From Acinetobacter gerneri DSM 14967 = CIP 107464 = MTCC 9824 (GTDB lineage: Bacteria > Pseudomonadota > Gammaproteobacteria > Pseudomonadales > Moraxellaceae), in NCBI RefSeq assembly GCF_000368565.1, contig NZ_KB849545.1:360304-424303 (forward strand): a DNA stretch of 64,000 bases, given 5' to 3'. Under the pieces are notes generated by a model. That model made no database searches. It saw nothing but the letters and a program-made list of their open reading frames with translations, and was not told the DNA's origin. Both the position numbers and the translations under genes were made by a program. Shown here piece by piece: positions 33,694 to 44,109 of the stretch (the stretch's first letter is position 1; each line of letters begins with the position of its first letter).

Positions 33694-36525
33694 ATGAGTC
33701 AAAGTCATATCCGTATTCGAGGCGCACGTACCCATAACTTAAAAAATGTGTCACTCGATATTCCACGCGACAAATTTGTGGTGATCACGGGACTTTCAGG
33801 CTCAGGTAAATCTTCTCTTGCCTTCGATACCTTGTATGCCGAAGGTCAGCGTCGTTATGTTGAATCACTTTCTGCCTATGCTCGTCAGTTCCTATCGCAA
33901 ATGGAAAAACCAGAAGTTGATTCAATTGAAGGTTTGAGTCCTGCCATTGCGATTGAACAAAAATCAACAAGCCATAACCCGCGTTCTACCGTAGGGACCA
34001 TTACCGAGATTTACGATTATCTGCGTTTGCTTTATGCACGTGTCGGTACACCGTATTGTCCTGAACATGATTTGCCAATGGTTGCGCAAACTGTTTCGGA
34101 AATGGTTGATGCAGTCAAATCACTAGAAGAAGGCACTGCCCTCATGCTTCTCGCGCCTGTGGTACGAGAACGTAAAGGTGAATACACCAATCTATTTGAA
34201 CAATTGCAAAGTCAAGGTTTTGTTCGTGCTCGTGTTGATGGTGAAATCGTTGAAATTGATACACCACCAGAACTGGATAAAAAGAAAAAACATACCATCG
34301 AAGTTGTGGTTGACCGTTTTAAAGTCCGTGATGATCTAGGCAATCGTATTGCTGAAAGTTTTGAAACTGCACTCCGTTTAGGCGGCGATATTGCAATTCT
34401 TTCATGGATGAAGAATGAACAGCCTGACCGTGTATTTTCAGCAAAGCATTCTTGTCCAGAATGTGATCGTGCAGTCGCTGAATTAGAACCTCGTCTATTT
34501 TCATTCAACAACCCATTTGGCGCATGTCCAGTTTGTGATGGTTTAGGTACACGTAGCCATTTTAGTGCAGATAAACTGATTCCAAATAACGAACTTTCTG
34601 TCAGTGAAGGTGCGATTCGTGGTTGGGATCGTCAACGTCCTTATTACTACAGCATGATTCAAAAAGTGGCTGATCATTATGGTCTATCACTGGAAACGCC
34701 TTGGAATGAACTTGATGCTGACACCAAAAAGAAATTTTTATACGGTACAGGCAAAGAGAAAATTGATCTCAGCTATATCGATGAGCGTGGTCGTAAGCAC
34801 AACCGCGTACAACCTTTTGAGGGAATTTTGCCTCATTTAGAACGTCGTTATCGTGAAACTGAAAGTAATTATGTTCGTGATGATTTATCACAATACTTAT
34901 CCAACGCTGCTTGTGATGCCTGCGGTGGCTCACGTTTAAATGAAATTTCCCGACATGTTCGTGTCAAAGATAAAACCATCGCGCAAATCACCAAAATGTC
35001 GATTGGAGATGCTGAAGATTATTATCAATCTTTAAGCCTTGAAGGGGCCAAAGGTGAAATTGCCGATAAAATTTTCAAAGAAATTCGTGAACGCTTACAT
35101 TTCCTCGTTTCAGTGGGTTTGAATTATTTAAGTCTGTCTCGTTCTGCTGAAACCCTATCTGGTGGTGAAGCACAGCGTATCCGTCTCGCTTCACAAATTG
35201 GTGCAGGTTTGATGGGCGTGATGTATGTGCTCGATGAACCATCAATTGGTTTGCATCAACGTGATAATGATCGACTTTTGGAAACCTTGGTTCGTTTGCG
35301 TGACTTAGGAAATACCGTTTTAGTCGTCGAACATGACGAAGATGCGATTCGTGCAGCCGATCATATTATTGATATCGGTCCTGGTGCAGGTGTACATGGC
35401 GGTCATGTGATTGCAGAAGGAACCTATGATGAGCTTGCCAAAAATGAAAATTCTCTCACAGGGAAATATTTATCAGGTAAGTTAAAAATCGAAGTACCGA
35501 AGCAACGAGTTAAACCACCGAAGCCTGAAGAGCAAATCAAGCTGATGGGTGCTGCAGGGCACAACCTGAAAAATGTCGACTTGACGATTCCACTCGGTAT
35601 CATGACGTGTGTGACTGGCGTTTCGGGTTCAGGTAAATCAACATTGATTAACCGTACTTTACTGCCTTTGGCTGCAACCCAACTGAATGGTGCAACCACA
35701 CTCACTGCCGAAAAGTTTGATTCTATTGATGGTTTGCAGTTCCTCGATAAAGTCGTCGATATTGATCAAAGTCCGATTGGTCGTACACCGCGCTCTAACC
35801 CTGCAACCTATACAGGTTTATTTACCCCGATTCGTGAGCTATTTGCACAAACGCCTGAAGCAAAAGCACGTGGCTATGCCGCTGGTCGTTTCTCATTTAA
35901 CGTCAAAGGTGGTCGCTGTGAAGCCTGCGAAGGTGACGGTATGATCAAAGTGGCAATGCACTTCTTACCTGATATGTATGTGCCTTGTGATAACTGTCAT
36001 GGTAAACGCTATAACCGTGAAACTTTAGAAGTCGGCTATAAAGGTAAAAACATTTCTGATGTATTAGAAATGACCGTTGAAGATGCAATGCATTTCTTTG
36101 ATGCAATTCCAGTGATTCATCGTCGTTTGGAAACCTTAAATCAAGTTGGTTTGGGTTATATTCGTTTGGGTCAGTCCGCTACTACTCTTTCAGGTGGTGA
36201 AGCTCAGCGTGTCAAACTTGCACGTGAACTTGCCAAACGTGATACAGGCAAAACTTTATATGTGCTTGATGAACCAACAACGGGCTTACATTTCCATGAT
36301 ATCGCTAAGTTGCTAGACATCCTGCATGAGCTTCGCAACAAAGGAAATACCATTGTCGTCATCGAACATAATTTGGATGTGATTAAAACAGCCGATTGGG
36401 TGATTGATTTGGGTCCTGAAGGCGGTGCTGGCGGTGGTGAAATCATTGCCGAAGGTACACCTGAAGAGGTCGTGAAATCTAAGATTTCACATACTGCAAG
36501 GTTCTTAAAACCATTGTTGAAGTAA
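33694..36525 (+). CDS. uvrA: UvrABC excision nuclease subunit UvrA
   Basis: The 943-residue ATPase detects DNA damage in nucleotide excision repair and loads UvrB. It has two ABC modules: Walker [10 protein letters not shown] (about residues 31-39) and GVSGSGKST (about 640-648). The signatures [12 protein letters not shown] and [12 protein letters not shown] follow, each with a Walker B (YVLDEPS, YVLDEPT). Zinc-finger cysteine pairs occur ([11 protein letters not shown]...CPVC and CEACEGDG...CDNCHGK). Length and order match E. coli UvrA (940 aa). It is transcribed alone and ends in a terminator. No SOS box is expected, since the genus lacks a classical LexA. Confidence 0.98.
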   Translation: MSQSHIRIRGARTHNLKNVSLDIPRDKFVVITGLSGSGKSSLAFDTLYAEGQRRYVESLSAYARQFLSQMEKPEVDSIEGLSPAIAIEQKSTSHNPRSTVGTITEIYDYLRLLYARVGTPYCPEHDLPMVAQTVSEMVDAVKSLEEGTALMLLAPVVRERKGEYTNLFEQLQSQGFVRARVDGEIVEIDTPPELDKKKKHTIEVVVDRFKVRDDLGNRIAESFETALRLGGDIAILSWMKNEQPDRVFSAKHSCPECDRAVAELEPRLFSFNNPFGACPVCDGLGTRSHFSADKLIPNNELSVSEGAIRGWDRQRPYYYSMIQKVADHYGLSLETPWNELDADTKKKFLYGTGKEKIDLSYIDERGRKHNRVQPFEGILPHLERRYRETESNYVRDDLSQYLSNAACDACGGSRLNEISRHVRVKDKTIAQITKMSIGDAEDYYQSLSLEGAKGEIADKIFKEIRERLHFLVSVGLNYLSLSRSAETLSGGEAQRIRLASQIGAGLMGVMYVLDEPSIGLHQRDNDRLLETLVRLRDLGNTVLVVEHDEDAIRAADHIIDIGPGAGVHGGHVIAEGTYDELAKNENSLTGKYLSGKLKIEVPKQRVKPPKPEEQIKLMGAAGHNLKNVDLTIPLGIMTCVTGVSGSGKSTLINRTLLPLAATQLNGATTLTAEKFDSIDGLQFLDKVVDIDQSPIGRTPRSNPATYTGLFTPIRELFAQTPEAKARGYAAGRFSFNVKGGRCEACEGDGMIKVAMHFLPDMYVPCDNCHGKRYNRETLEVGYKGKNISDVLEMTVEDAMHFFDAIPVIHRRLETLNQVGLGYIRLGQSATTLSGGEAQRVKLARELAKRDTGKTLYVLDEPTTGLHFHDIAKLLDILHELRNKGNTIVVIEHNLDVIKTADWVIDLGPEGGAGGGEIIAEGTPEEVVKSKISHTARFLKPLLK

Positions 36526-36549
36526 TATCCTTACTGCACTATTTATGAT

Positions 36550-36581
36550 AAAACGGTGATTATATAATTGCCGTTTTTTTT
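36550..36581 (+). terminator. Terminator of uvrA abutting the next gene
   Basis: AAAACGG and CCGTTTT arms, extended by two wobble pairs and ATTA/TAAT, form a long stem (36550-36577) followed by eight T residues. The T-tract ends four bases before the ATG of the next gene. Confidence 0.85.
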
Positions 36582-36584
36582 ACA

Positions 36585-37448
36585 ATGAAAATAAATAATA
36601 AGCTCGTTTTTATATTTTTTATCATGCACTCTGCATTTTCATGGGGATATTCATGCCCTGCAAATCAATATTTTACAAAGCATCATACTCAAAATATGTA
36701 TCCCAATTCTGTTCTGTGGCTACAGCAGCACACAGGAACAAATATTGGCTCTGTTGCAGCAAAATCAAAAACAGATACAGTCCCCTTCAATCTTAAAACC
36801 ACCACATTGAATAACGAGATTAAACTTGTTCCTAAACAGCCTTATCTCAAAAATACAGAATATACTTTGGTGAACAAATACTTAGAACAACAATATTCAG
36901 CAGAAGATTTAACATTTAAAATCTCGGACCATCCACCTGTAGTTCAACCTCGGTTAGAAGCTGCGCCTACTCTTGAGAAATACCAATATCATCAAGGCGA
37001 TATGCAAACAGGTCCTTCAGGGGAGATGCAATTTAAGTTCAGAGCCAATCTTGATCCCGCTGATTATCTAGTTCGTTTAAAAGTCTCTCAATCCAATGAT
37101 TTTAGTGCTGCTTCTGAATATATTTTAGAGCCATTTCAAACTCAAAAAGCCGATCATCTTAGTGATAAATCTGATGCAGTGTTAACACATGTACGTTCCT
37201 ATTTTGATGCATGTCATTGGGGCGTTCGCTTTCAGGAAAATGATCATTTTTGGATAAAAATGGATCTTATTAGCCATCAAGGTGACCTGATAACAAGCCC
37301 ATTTCCTGCCTCAGAAATTATTATTGCACCAGAACCCAAAGCTGTAGCCTCAAAACCTGTAGACGATATTCACACCGCCAATTTTTGGCAAAAATTACTC
37401 ATCAAAATTAAAAGCTTTTTTATCTCACTTTTTTCTTTTTTAGGATGA
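36585..37448 (+). CDS. Secreted protein of unknown family, paralogue 1
   Basis: I do not recognise the family. The 287-residue protein has a signal peptide (cut near SWGYS, about residue 22), a cysteine soon after (SCPANQYF) and a second near residue 210 (FDACHWG). Shared landmarks with the next gene are YPNSVLWL, a KFRANLDPADYLVRLKVSQSNDF block and DHFWIKMDLISHQGDL. A hydrophobic amphipathic tail (NFWQKLLIKIKSFFISLFSFLG) is unique to this copy and might tether it to a membrane. The ATG follows the uvrA terminator by only four bases and has no ribosome site, so expression is unusual. It overlaps the ribosome site of paralogue 2. Confidence 0.75.
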   Translation: MKINNKLVFIFFIMHSAFSWGYSCPANQYFTKHHTQNMYPNSVLWLQQHTGTNIGSVAAKSKTDTVPFNLKTTTLNNEIKLVPKQPYLKNTEYTLVNKYLEQQYSAEDLTFKISDHPPVVQPRLEAAPTLEKYQYHQGDMQTGPSGEMQFKFRANLDPADYLVRLKVSQSNDFSAASEYILEPFQTQKADHLSDKSDAVLTHVRSYFDACHWGVRFQENDHFWIKMDLISHQGDLITSPFPASEIIIAPEPKAVASKPVDDIHTANFWQKLLIKIKSFFISLFSFLG

Positions 37449-37452
37449 AAAT

Positions 37453-38169
37453 ATGAAAAAAATTATATTGATGTGTAGCTTATTTTTAAGTACAACAACT
37501 TTTGCATTAGATTGTGATATTCCACCTCACTATATATTCATCGCGACAAAAAACACTTACCCTTCATCTGTCTTTTGGTTAAGTGGACAGTCTGATTCGC
37601 CTGTTAAAAATATCCAACTGAAGTCAGCTAAAGACTCGAACTTACTTAAAATAATACCGAAAAATCTTTTAGAACCTCATATTTTATTGCAAAGCGATCA
37701 TCCTCTTAAAATTGGGCAAAGCTATGCCATCAAAACCCCTGCAAGTTCAGATATTCAAATTTATGCACGTGACTTTCAAACAAAGATTCAAAATAACCCA
37801 CCTAAACACCTCCTAAAATGGGTAGCAATGCCTCATTTTCTCCAAACTAAATTCGTTAGAGATACAGCATTTGGCGCTTATGGTTCAGTAAGTTTTAAAC
37901 TCAAAACCAATTGGGAAACAAATGATTATCTTATCAATGTCAAAATTTCTAAAAATGCCAACTTTAGCCAATATCAAACGTTTTTAGAAAATCCATTCAC
38001 AGACCAGTCTGGAACGACCAAAATCCAAGTTGGCTTTGATTTATGTAGCAATGCAAATGATTTTGTATTTCAACCAAATCAAACTTTTTACGCAAAGTTT
38101 GATCTCGTTACTCATGACGGAAAAGTCTTGATATGGCACCAAGCCCCTATAAAATTTACTACTCGATAA
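37453..38169 (+). CDS. Secreted protein of unknown family, paralogue 2
   Basis: The 238-residue protein has a clear Sec signal peptide (cut after TFA, residue 18) and the same landmarks as paralogue 1. These are CDIPPHYIFI, YPSSVFWL, KLKTNWETNDYLINVKISKNANF and FYAKFDLVTHDGKVL. A cysteine near the N-terminus and one near residue 199 may form a disulfide, as in paralogue 1. AGGA lies 8 nt before its ATG, inside the end of paralogue 1 (4-bp gap), so the two are cotranscribed. Sequence divergence is high, suggesting an old duplication. It lacks the hydrophobic tail. Function is unknown; the predicted fold is mainly beta. Confidence 0.78.
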   Translation: MKKIILMCSLFLSTTTFALDCDIPPHYIFIATKNTYPSSVFWLSGQSDSPVKNIQLKSAKDSNLLKIIPKNLLEPHILLQSDHPLKIGQSYAIKTPASSDIQIYARDFQTKIQNNPPKHLLKWVAMPHFLQTKFVRDTAFGAYGSVSFKLKTNWETNDYLINVKISKNANFSQYQTFLENPFTDQSGTTKIQVGFDLCSNANDFVFQPNQTFYAKFDLVTHDGKVLIWHQAPIKFTTR

Positions 38170-38435
38170 TCATTGAATTATTTAAAATCTAGCGCACAAA
38201 ACATACAAAAAGCTTTCAGAGCTATACACTCTTGGTAAAAAAAGGCTATTCACTTGTATTTAAATCAAATTTTTGCAAAAAAATTAAGCTGATTTTAAAA
38301 ATTGATCAGTAACATTACTTTTATCAATTTTACATCGATCTCCATTCTTTCTAAAATTTGATTATCAAATGAACGCTGATCTTGAAAATATTTCTCAGGA
38401 TGTTTTCTCCCAAACACATGACATCCTTTTCATAT
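38170..38435. other. AT-rich intergenic region
   Basis: This stretch lies between two converging genes and holds no open frame or element that I recognise apart from the terminator at its end. Confidence 0.5.
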
Positions 38436-38469
38436 GCCCAATCCACCCCAAGTGATTGGGCTTTTTTTT
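38436..38469 (+). terminator. Terminator of the paralogue pair
   Basis: GCCCAATC (38436-38443) pairs with GATTGGGC (38454-38461), loop 10 nt, followed by eight T residues. Confidence 0.88.
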
Positions 38470-38498
38470 GTAAATTTAAAAAAAATCAGGTCGATCCA

Positions 38499-39684
<1,186 letters not shown>

Positions 39685-41037
39685 TTAATGCGATAAAATA
39701 TTTTCAGCTTCCACTTGTCTATAGCTTTTTCTTATATAAAAAACACAAATCAAAGCAATAAATAGCGGTATAGCAAGCATATAGAAATAACCATTAATTC
39801 CAAAGTTTGCCAAAACGGTTCCACCAATCGCAGAACCTAAAATCGCACCAAATCGCCCCATCCCGATTGCCCAACCTGTTGCAGTTGCACGAACCTCTGT
39901 TGGAAATGATGCGACGACCAAATAATTCAATGCCAACTGTTGTCCACCGATTCCAAATCCAGCCAAAGCAATAAACGCAAAAATTAAGCCCCATTGTTGA
40001 GTTTGGATCGTGAAACCCAGCGCAAGCGCGATAGCGATCCCACAGCCCAACATGAAATATAAAATTTTCAATGTATTCAGTTTAGGCAAAAAGTAAGCCA
40101 GTGGAATAGCGAAGATAATAAAGGCAGCATTGACTGTAACTGAAGCATACGGTGCATCAGCAGGATTTAAGCCCGCTTGTTTCAAGATTGTTGGCAACCA
40201 TGAAAGTAACATAAACCAAGCAATCCAATTGAAGAAATAAGTTCCCCATACACCAATGGTCGTTTTCGCCAAACCATTTTGAAATAAAGCCGACAATTGA
40301 GCAGCTTTGACTGCTGTTGTTTGCTCAGGTGCAATCTCTTCTTTTGTAAGCTTGAAGTTTTGACCCGTGATTTTCGCTAAAATTTTCTCAATTTTGGCTA
40401 TATTCTTCGCTGTAGGGCGTTGTTTTAGATATTCCAAAGACTCAGGCAATATAAAAAACAAAATCAATAATAAAAATAATGGAACAACGCCACCAATAAT
40501 ATAAATACTTTGCCAGCCCCAAATCGGCATAATTTTGGCAGCTAGTATCCCACCGAGCATTGCTCCAGCAGGCAGAGCCAACAACACACCTGTTGTGACC
40601 AAACCTTTATAACGTTGCGGTGAGTATTCGGAAGCCAGAGCCAGTAAAACAGGTGTGGCGCCACCCATTCCCAAGCCAGCAATCACACGCAGGATAAAAA
40701 TTTGATCCAGATGCGTGACATAGGCTGTAAAAAATGTCGCCGTCGCAAAGATAAACATACAAATCATCAAGGTCATACGACGACCTAGACGATCAGCCAA
40801 CATGCCAAGACACATTGCACCAACTGTCATCCCGATAATGCCTGCAGTCAGTACTGGTGCGAGTGCTTTTGCTTCAAGTTGAAATGCATCAATGATCGCA
40901 GGTCCTGTAAATGCAACGGCTTGGGTATCGAAACCATCAAACAACGCTACACAAAAACAGAAAAATATGATGAAAAATTGATACGGTGAAAACTTCTGAT
41001 CAATCACCTTGGTGATTGGATGAATACTCTTTTCCAT
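39685..41037 (-). CDS. MFS transporter of the aromatic acid:H+ symporter (AAHS) family
   Basis: The protein (450 residues from the ATG at 41037) has twelve hydrophobic segments. The AAHS hallmark in helix one is ALFDGFDTQAVAFTGPAI, with the acidic DGFD needed for aromatic acid uptake in PcaK. The loop motif LADRLGRRMTLM and the central ESLEYL segment are also typical. Family members import benzoate, 4-hydroxybenzoate, vanillate or related acids with protons. No aromatic catabolic gene is adjacent, so the substrate is open. The start is uncertain: ATG 41070 is also possible and neither has a good ribosome site. Confidence 0.88.
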   Translation of the reverse strand: MEKSIHPITKVIDQKFSPYQFFIIFFCFCVALFDGFDTQAVAFTGPAIIDAFQLEAKALAPVLTAGIIGMTVGAMCLGMLADRLGRRMTLMICMFIFATATFFTAYVTHLDQIFILRVIAGLGMGGATPVLLALASEYSPQRYKGLVTTGVLLALPAGAMLGGILAAKIMPIWGWQSIYIIGGVVPLFLLLILFFILPESLEYLKQRPTAKNIAKIEKILAKITGQNFKLTKEEIAPEQTTAVKAAQLSALFQNGLAKTTIGVWGTYFFNWIAWFMLLSWLPTILKQAGLNPADAPYASVTVNAAFIIFAIPLAYFLPKLNTLKILYFMLGCGIAIALALGFTIQTQQWGLIFAFIALAGFGIGGQQLALNYLVVASFPTEVRATATGWAIGMGRFGAILGSAIGGTVLANFGINGYFYMLAIPLFIALICVFYIRKSYRQVEAENILSH

Positions 41038-41163
41038 AAAACATAAAAACCCAATTCCTTGAGGTTTCATGATTGTCTGCAAAGCCTGAAAACTCAATGC
41101 TTTAAAAAGTATCTAAGCATACTTTTTAAGTATATGAATTATTTTAACGGTCTGAATTTTAAA

Positions 41164-41196
41164 TAAAAAAAAGCCCAACCTTGGGGAAAGCTGGGC
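41164..41196 (-). terminator. Leftward terminator-like hairpin upstream of the AAHS gene
   Basis: GCCCA (41173-41177) pairs with TGGGC (41192-41196) with a partly paired interior. In the leftward direction it is followed by nine T residues. It lies about 127 bp upstream of the AAHS start on the same strand. Confidence 0.55.
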
Positions 41197-41527
41197 GGAT
41201 AAAAACTTAAATCTTGTGATCTAAACTAGATCTATTTGATGAAGCTATTATGGAAAAAAATTCTAATCTTGTAAATCCGATCAATTCAATCAACTTTGCG
41301 CATACAATCGTTTTTATAAATTATTGCCAATTAAAGCGCACTTTATATATATGAATGTATATTAACTTTAAGAGATGTGTATATTTTTCAGACTAAAAAG
41401 GTTTTTTTGTAAAAAATATGACTTATTTTTACACTTTTATTAAAATCCAGACGTAAAAAAACACGGAATTAACGATTAAAATTAATTCACGATCGTTTTA
41501 AACAATAAAAAAAACTAGAGAATTATC
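41197..41527. other. AT-rich intergenic region
   Basis: Part of a gap of about 700 bp between the AAHS and porin genes. I see no gene longer than a few codons here, but a leftward transcript ending at the 41164-41196 hairpin could originate in it. Confidence 0.45.
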
Positions 41528-41617
41528 ATGAATAATCCTTTTATTTTAGTTTTCCTTGTAAATATAATATTGTTATCTCACATTTTTTTTCAGGTTGACT
41601 TAATCCTTATCAACTGA
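41528..41617 (+). CDS. Possible 29-aa hydrophobic micro-ORF
   Basis: ATG at 41528 follows a GAGA ribosome-like site and opens a 29-codon frame ending TGA at 41617. The peptide (begins MNNPFILVF) is almost entirely hydrophobic with one late Asp, like a single membrane helix. It lies about 130 bp upstream of the porin gene. It could be a small membrane protein or chance in AT-rich DNA. Confidence 0.3.
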   Translation: MNNPFILVFLVNIILLSHIFFQVDLILIN

Positions 41618-41679
41618 GCACTTTTTAATCATAATACTTTTCTTAAAATTTGCAAGACCTATAATGTCCTTAAACATCA

Positions 41680-41707
41680 TTGACTTAATATGTTGTTACA
41701 ATACAAT
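41680..41707 (+). promoter_or_regulatory. Predicted promoter of the Omp33-36 porin gene
   Basis: TTGACT (41680-41685) and TACAAT (41702-41707) are separated by 16 bp, close to the sigma-70 consensus. The predicted start gives a leader of about 30 nt before the ATG at 41746. Confidence 0.7.
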
Positions 41708-41745
41708 AACTGCCTGTTTACCCATTTCAACTTTTGGAAATGATT

Positions 41746-42633
41746 ATGAAAAAACTCGGTTTAGCCACTGCTTTACTTTTAGCCATGACCGGTGCTCAAG
41801 CGTACCAATTTGAAGTACAAGGTCAATCAGAGTTCTATGACAACACTGAAAACAACGGCGGTAACTTCACTGGTGGTGTTCAAGGTACTTACTACCTTAA
41901 AAATGTTGACACTTCAAAAGGTCCACTTGCTGAAGCTGCATTTTTAAACCAAGCTTCTAACGTTTCTGTTGGTTATAACTTCGCTGAATACAAATCTAAA
42001 CTTACTGGCGAAGATATCCAATCTCATAACTATGGCGTTAAAGCTGAAGGTTATGTTCCTACTAAGTATGTTCCTGTATATGCTAGCGCTTCTTACAGCC
42101 ATACAAATAACGACAGCAAAAATAACTTTGCTCGTGATGACAGCGGCGATCGTTATGCATTAGAAGTTGGTGCGGTATTGGCTCCAAACTTCTTGTTAGC
42201 AGCTGGTTATACAAACGTTCCTAACCAATTGTCTCTTGATACTTTCGGTATCATGAAAAATGGTTTAGTTGCTGCTGGTATCGAATCAGCTCAAGCGATT
42301 CAAGACAAATCTGATGCTGTAACAGCTCGTGCTAAATATGTTGGCCCGATCACTGGTACAAACATGGCTGTTGGTTTTGAAGCTGCTGGTACTTTCGGTG
42401 AAGAAAACGTTTATGGTTTAAAAACTGATCTTTATTTAAACCCTAAATTAAGCGTTGGTGCTACATTCCTTGGTAGCGATGCAAGCGTTGGTGTTGACCA
42501 AGCTTGGGGTGCAGACGTAAATTACTTCATCACTCCTGCTGTTGCTGTAGGTGTTAACTACCTTCATGCAAACACAAACAATGTTGCGTATGACACAGAT
42601 ACTTATGGTATCAATGCAAAATACCGTTTCTAA
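41746..42633 (+). CDS. Omp33-36 family outer-membrane porin
   Basis: The 295-residue precursor begins MKKLGLATALLLAMTGAQA, identical as I recall to A. baumannii Omp33-36, cut before YQFEVQGQSE. The mature part is mainly antiparallel beta strands ending in a C-terminal aromatic (KYRF), the usual signal for barrel assembly. Shared blocks are GPLAEAAFLNQAS, DDSGDRYALEVGA and NYFITPAVAVGVNY. In A. baumannii this porin is a water/small-solute channel whose loss is linked to carbapenem resistance and whose presence affects virulence. The ATG at 41746 is used since GGA is about 8 nt upstream. Transcribed alone from a strong promoter. Confidence 0.93.
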   Translation: MKKLGLATALLLAMTGAQAYQFEVQGQSEFYDNTENNGGNFTGGVQGTYYLKNVDTSKGPLAEAAFLNQASNVSVGYNFAEYKSKLTGEDIQSHNYGVKAEGYVPTKYVPVYASASYSHTNNDSKNNFARDDSGDRYALEVGAVLAPNFLLAAGYTNVPNQLSLDTFGIMKNGLVAAGIESAQAIQDKSDAVTARAKYVGPITGTNMAVGFEAAGTFGEENVYGLKTDLYLNPKLSVGATFLGSDASVGVDQAWGADVNYFITPAVAVGVNYLHANTNNVAYDTDTYGINAKYRF

Positions 42634-42656
42634 TTTTTTAGAAATGTGATGCAAAG

Positions 42657-42682
42657 AAAGGGTTCTATTTAGAACCCTTTTT
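42657..42682 (+). terminator. Terminator of the porin gene
   Basis: A perfect 10-bp stem (42657-42666 with 42671-42680) with an ATTT loop and T-tract, 24 bp after the stop codon. Confidence 0.88.
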
Positions 42683-42716
42683 TATTTGTCGTAGAAATAT
42701 ATAAAATACAATTTCA

Positions 42717-43391
42717 CTACTTGGGACGATAACGAATATAGTTTAAAGCCACCAAACGCGACACAATCAAGGTCAAATACATCATGCCACAAAACATTTG
42801 CAACATTGCTAAAACCCTTGCAGGCGGGCTGATCGGCATCAAATCCGACAACCCTGTCGCTGATTGCAGACTAAAACTTATAAATAACAAATCTAGCCAC
42901 GACTGCTGCCCCGCATAATTGGCATTTTGGAAACTATTGGGCACGATCAATTGACAAATATTATATAAAAATGCAAAAGCCCATACGATCAAAGTAAAAA
43001 CAGAACCCGCAGCAAACAGCTCATCTTTGGTGACATAGCGGTCACTAAACATATATAAAATCAAACCATAAGCTGCCGAAAAATAAGCACAGGCCTGAAA
43101 AATATCAGCAATGATCTGAATAGGAATAGATTTATTGCCAAGTAAAATCATTAGTGAAAATACAAAAGCACCGACCACAAAAAATAGACCTAGTGCTGTA
43201 TAAATTGGGGTTTGTCGTATCACTTTGGCAATTAAGAGCAATGCCAAAACACCTAAAGACCAAATAAAGCCTTGATAACTCATATGATGATTATTAATCA
43301 TAGATAAAATTAAAATCAAAAGCTGAACCAACAAAAGCCATGCGGACGGTAACAATTTAAAACCACGCCAAAAATCTAAAATTGCTTTCAT
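42717..43391 (-). CDS. Ion-channel (Ion_trans_2-like) membrane protein with atypical filter
   Basis: The 224-residue protein has six hydrophobic segments. The last two (about residues 130-150 and 190-215) enclose a re-entrant pore-loop region SWLDLLFISFSLQSATGLSDLMP. By position the TGLSD stretch replaces the VGYGD potassium filter, while the following L-x-P is kept. There is no cytoplasmic RCK domain. It may conduct a different ion or be non-selective. It is a single gene converging with the porin gene; nothing in the context indicates function. Confidence 0.72.
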   Translation of the reverse strand: MKAILDFWRGFKLLPSAWLLLVQLLILILSMINNHHMSYQGFIWSLGVLALLLIAKVIRQTPIYTALGLFFVVGAFVFSLMILLGNKSIPIQIIADIFQACAYFSAAYGLILYMFSDRYVTKDELFAAGSVFTLIVWAFAFLYNICQLIVPNSFQNANYAGQQSWLDLLFISFSLQSATGLSDLMPISPPARVLAMLQMFCGMMYLTLIVSRLVALNYIRYRPK

Positions 43392-43661
43392 ACTTGACCT
43401 TATAGTTATTTTACAATTTGAAAATATTCTGGCTTTATCATAAGCTTTACATGATTGAAAATATGCATATATTTATTTTGAACTTGTTGTAGATTTATAA
43501 ATGGATAAACTTTAAAGCTAAATATACTCCGCTCATACACGTCACTTTTTGCTAAAAATAACATTTAAAGATACAGAAAGTTAGATAAAAAGCTAAAGAC
43601 ATTTATACAAATTCAACCAATACTATTTGATGTGCCCAATATAACGACGAGAGGTAAAATG

Positions 43662-44036
43662 ATGAAAATACGCGCACTTTTTTTTGCAATTTTTTGCGCT
43701 TGCTTTATTGTCGCTTGTAGCAAGACGAGCCCACTTCTTGAAAATAACAAAGATTTCATTGGGGTCTGGAAAAATGAAACTGGTACAATCTCAATCGAAA
43801 AAAATGGGGATGCTCGCTATAGCAGTCATGAAAAACTGGAAAATATGACCAAAGATAGCGATGAAAAAGTTTCAGAATCTTCAGAAATCAAAGCGCAAAT
43901 TACCGAGTTTGATTCTTCTCATTTTAGAATCGGATCAGGTGGCTTTGGCAAAAGTTTTGTGATTAACAAAGCCCCATATCAAGATAATGGCAAATGGAAA
44001 GTTGTATTGAATGATGAAGAATATGTAAAAAAATAA
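43662..44036 (+). CDS. Small hypothetical lipoprotein
   Basis: The 124-residue precursor has a signal peptide with lipobox IVAC (C19). The mature part (DFIGVWKNETGTISIEKNGDARYSS) looks like a small beta-rich lipocalin-like fold: a GVW start and alternating strands ending WKVVLNDEEYVKK. I cannot name the family. GAGAGG is 7 nt before the ATG at 43662, which fixes the start; ATG 43659 and GTG 43632 are alternatives. It is followed by a strong terminator and converges with pgsA. Probable envelope location. Confidence 0.78.
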   Translation: MKIRALFFAIFCACFIVACSKTSPLLENNKDFIGVWKNETGTISIEKNGDARYSSHEKLENMTKDSDEKVSESSEIKAQITEFDSSHFRIGSGGFGKSFVINKAPYQDNGKWKVVLNDEEYVKK

Positions 44037-44063
44037 CTTTTTATCTATTTTTCAATTTCAAAC

Positions 44064-44095
44064 AAAAAAGCTTAACCGAGGGGTTAAGCTTTTTT
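44064..44095. terminator. Bidirectional terminator
   Basis: A perfect 14-bp stem (44064-44077 with 44082-44095) with loop GAGG, A-tract and T-tract. It serves the rightward lipoprotein gene and the leftward pgsA gene. Confidence 0.92.
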
Positions 44096-44109
44096 AATTG
44101 ATTTTTAGA

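Noticed and set aside
34212..36446. Minus-strand frames inside uvrA
   Set aside because: They are shadows caused by the codon pattern of uvrA, with no recognisable products.
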